From: Spirochaetia bacterium
Lineage (GTDB): Bacteria > Spirochaetota > Spirochaetia > DTKZ01
Assembly (NCBI GenBank): GCA_031270615.1
Contig: JAISXE010000193.1
Coordinates: 1-5,725 of the forward strand
Direction of reading: 5' to 3'
DNA: 5,725 nt
The notes beneath the pieces were generated by a model, which did not search any database, was not told where the DNA came from, and saw only the letters and a list, made by a program, of their open reading frames with translations. The position numbers and the translations under genes were made by a program. This document shows positions 5,109 through 5,725 of this stretch, piece by piece (the stretch's first letter is position 1; each line of letters starts with the position of its first letter).

Positions 5109-5620
5109 CGGAAAGAATCGGTTATAAGTTTTACGATTTCTTCTTTTGATTTTCCCGGCTTTAATTTTTTTGCCCATTGCCTGCCGGGATGTATTGTATC
5201 CCAAAATGAGACTTGCTGGTTATAACGACCACTGCCAGGGTCATGGTTGCCAAAACCGTCAACCACAACATTCCATAAAGGTTTCGTTTTCTCAATGAGC
5301 AACGATTCACCCAATGGAATCCAAATGTCATCGACAACCAAAAAACGGCAAAAAAAATCATCAATATTTAAATTTTCCGCCACTTCAATGGACTGTCTGT
5401 GTTCATTGAGCCGTTTATAAAGACACTCACCGACAGGCACATCTAAACCAAAGCCACCTTTGCGACCGCCTTCGGGTATTGCCTTTCCCGCGTAAATGGG
5501 CTGGACAAAATTTTTCTTGTTCTTTTCGCTTATCTTTTTGTAAAGCGGGAAATCGCCTTTATAGTAAATGGCATAAATACCCGCACCATTAAAAGACAGC
5601 AATTCTCTTAGGAACTGTCA
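5105..5620 (-). pseudogene. Eco29kI-type restriction enzyme, N-truncated
   Basis: This matches the Eco29kI family of GIY-YIG type II restriction endonucleases, which cut CCGCGG-type sites. From the TTG at 5602, 165 codons are open. Visible: GAGIYAIYY (6-14, the GIY strand), PIYAGKAIP (35-43, the YIG strand as YAG), RLNEH (64-68, the catalytic Arg and His), GESLLIEKTKPLWN (98-111, with the metal-binding Glu99 and Asn111), and GRYNQQVSFWDTIHPGRQW (125-143, a family block). All core catalytic residues seem present. Family members are about 200-215 residues and have some 35-50 residues before GIY; here only a few codons precede it before an in-frame TGA at 5618-5620. The start coincides with an IS-like end from about 5611, so the N-terminus was probably cut off by insertion. 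A TTG start with no good ribosome site also argues against normal expression. Base composition is clearly poorer in GC than secD. It overlaps vsr by 4 nt. Confidence 0.75.
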
Positions 5621-5629
5621 ATAAATAAC

Positions 5630-5658
5630 TTGACTTTTTAGGGGAAATGAGTAATAAT
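5630..5658 (+). promoter_or_regulatory. Sigma70-type promoter
   Basis: TTGACT (5630-5635) and AATAAT (5653-5658) are 17 nt apart; TAATAA at 16 nt is an alternative. This is the best promoter match in the window. It drives the gene starting at 5691. Confidence 0.65.
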
Positions 5659-5690
5659 ATTTCTACCATGGAAATGAGGGTAAAAATATT

Positions 5691-5725
5691 ATGGAATATC
5701 GGATAGCAATGATGTTGCCCCAGTT
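5691..5725 (+). CDS. Partial ORF, possible transposase start
   Basis: Eleven codons (MEYRIAMMLPQ) are visible before the window ends. GAGGG at 5676-5680 is 10 nt upstream, a good ribosome site. An earlier ATG at 5668 gives only 12 codons and stops at TAG 5704-5706, overlapping this start, so it is either chance or a small leader peptide. The start resembles the opening of ISAzo13-type transposases, where a 'Y..L.P.L' segment precedes the conserved part, but too little is visible for this to be more than a guess. It could equally be an unrelated gene. Confidence 0.45.
   Translation, partial: MEYRIAMMLPQ

Larger units (their letters stand above)
5611..5725 (+). mobile_element. Probable left end of an insertion sequence
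   Basis: The endonuclease coding sequence loses its family resemblance at about 5611, where GGAACTGTCAATAAATAACT begins, followed by a promoter and an ORF reading away from the break. That is the usual layout of an IS end: a terminal repeat, a short leader and a transposase. The opposite end lies outside the window, so the terminal repeat and target duplication cannot be tested. The family is not certain. Confidence 0.45.

Noticed and set aside
1..5725. CRISPR array
   Set aside because: No regularly spaced identical 25-40 bp repeats are present; the repeats found are too short or too few.

Overview
This window looks like a stretch of bacterial chromosome, most likely from a spirochaete of the Treponema type. 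That is an inference from the look of the genes: a short lipoprotein signal peptide followed by an Asp-run and a Pro-run, a SecF carrying GLDFQAG, and a fairly GC-rich background with homopolymer-rich intergenic DNA. No rRNA or other taxonomic marker is present. Nothing here forces a species name.

Layout. (1) Positions 1-296 hold no convincing gene; they contain a 17-bp inverted repeat at the left edge and several GC-rich hairpins. (2) 297-779 (+) encodes a 160-residue protein with two membrane helices and a soluble tail. (3) 780-931 is a convergent intergenic gap made of short repeats. (4) 932-4176 (-) is the yajC-secD-secF operon, transcribed right to left. It encodes the accessory complex that works with SecYEG in protein export. 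A good sigma70-type promoter (4212-4241) and a perfect bidirectional terminator-like hairpin (4275-4302) lie upstream of yajC. (5) 4303-4743 is gene-free and repeat-bearing. (6) 4759-5004 (+) is the start of a lipoprotein gene whose 3' part has been replaced by a dispersed REP/MITE-like repeat and a second palindrome. (7) 5009-5620 (-) is the remains of a restriction-modification locus. It has an Eco29kI-family GIY-YIG endonuclease that lacks its N-terminal part, then a frameshifted and truncated vsr mismatch endonuclease gene overlapping it by ATGA. (8) From about 5611 to the right edge is what looks like the end of an insertion sequence, with a promoter, a strong ribosome binding site and the first 11 codons of a new (+) gene.

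The left 4.2 kb is ordinary core genome. By eye, one sampled line of secD is about 63% GC and one sampled line of the endonuclease gene about 42%, so the right end is compositionally foreign. The most interesting part is this right end: a horizontally acquired, decaying R-vsr module bounded on one side by an IS-like end and on the other by palindromic repeats. No methyltransferase is visible in the window. I see no convincing undescribed system; the notable content is the wreckage of a known type of system and the repeats that appear to mark its breakpoints.
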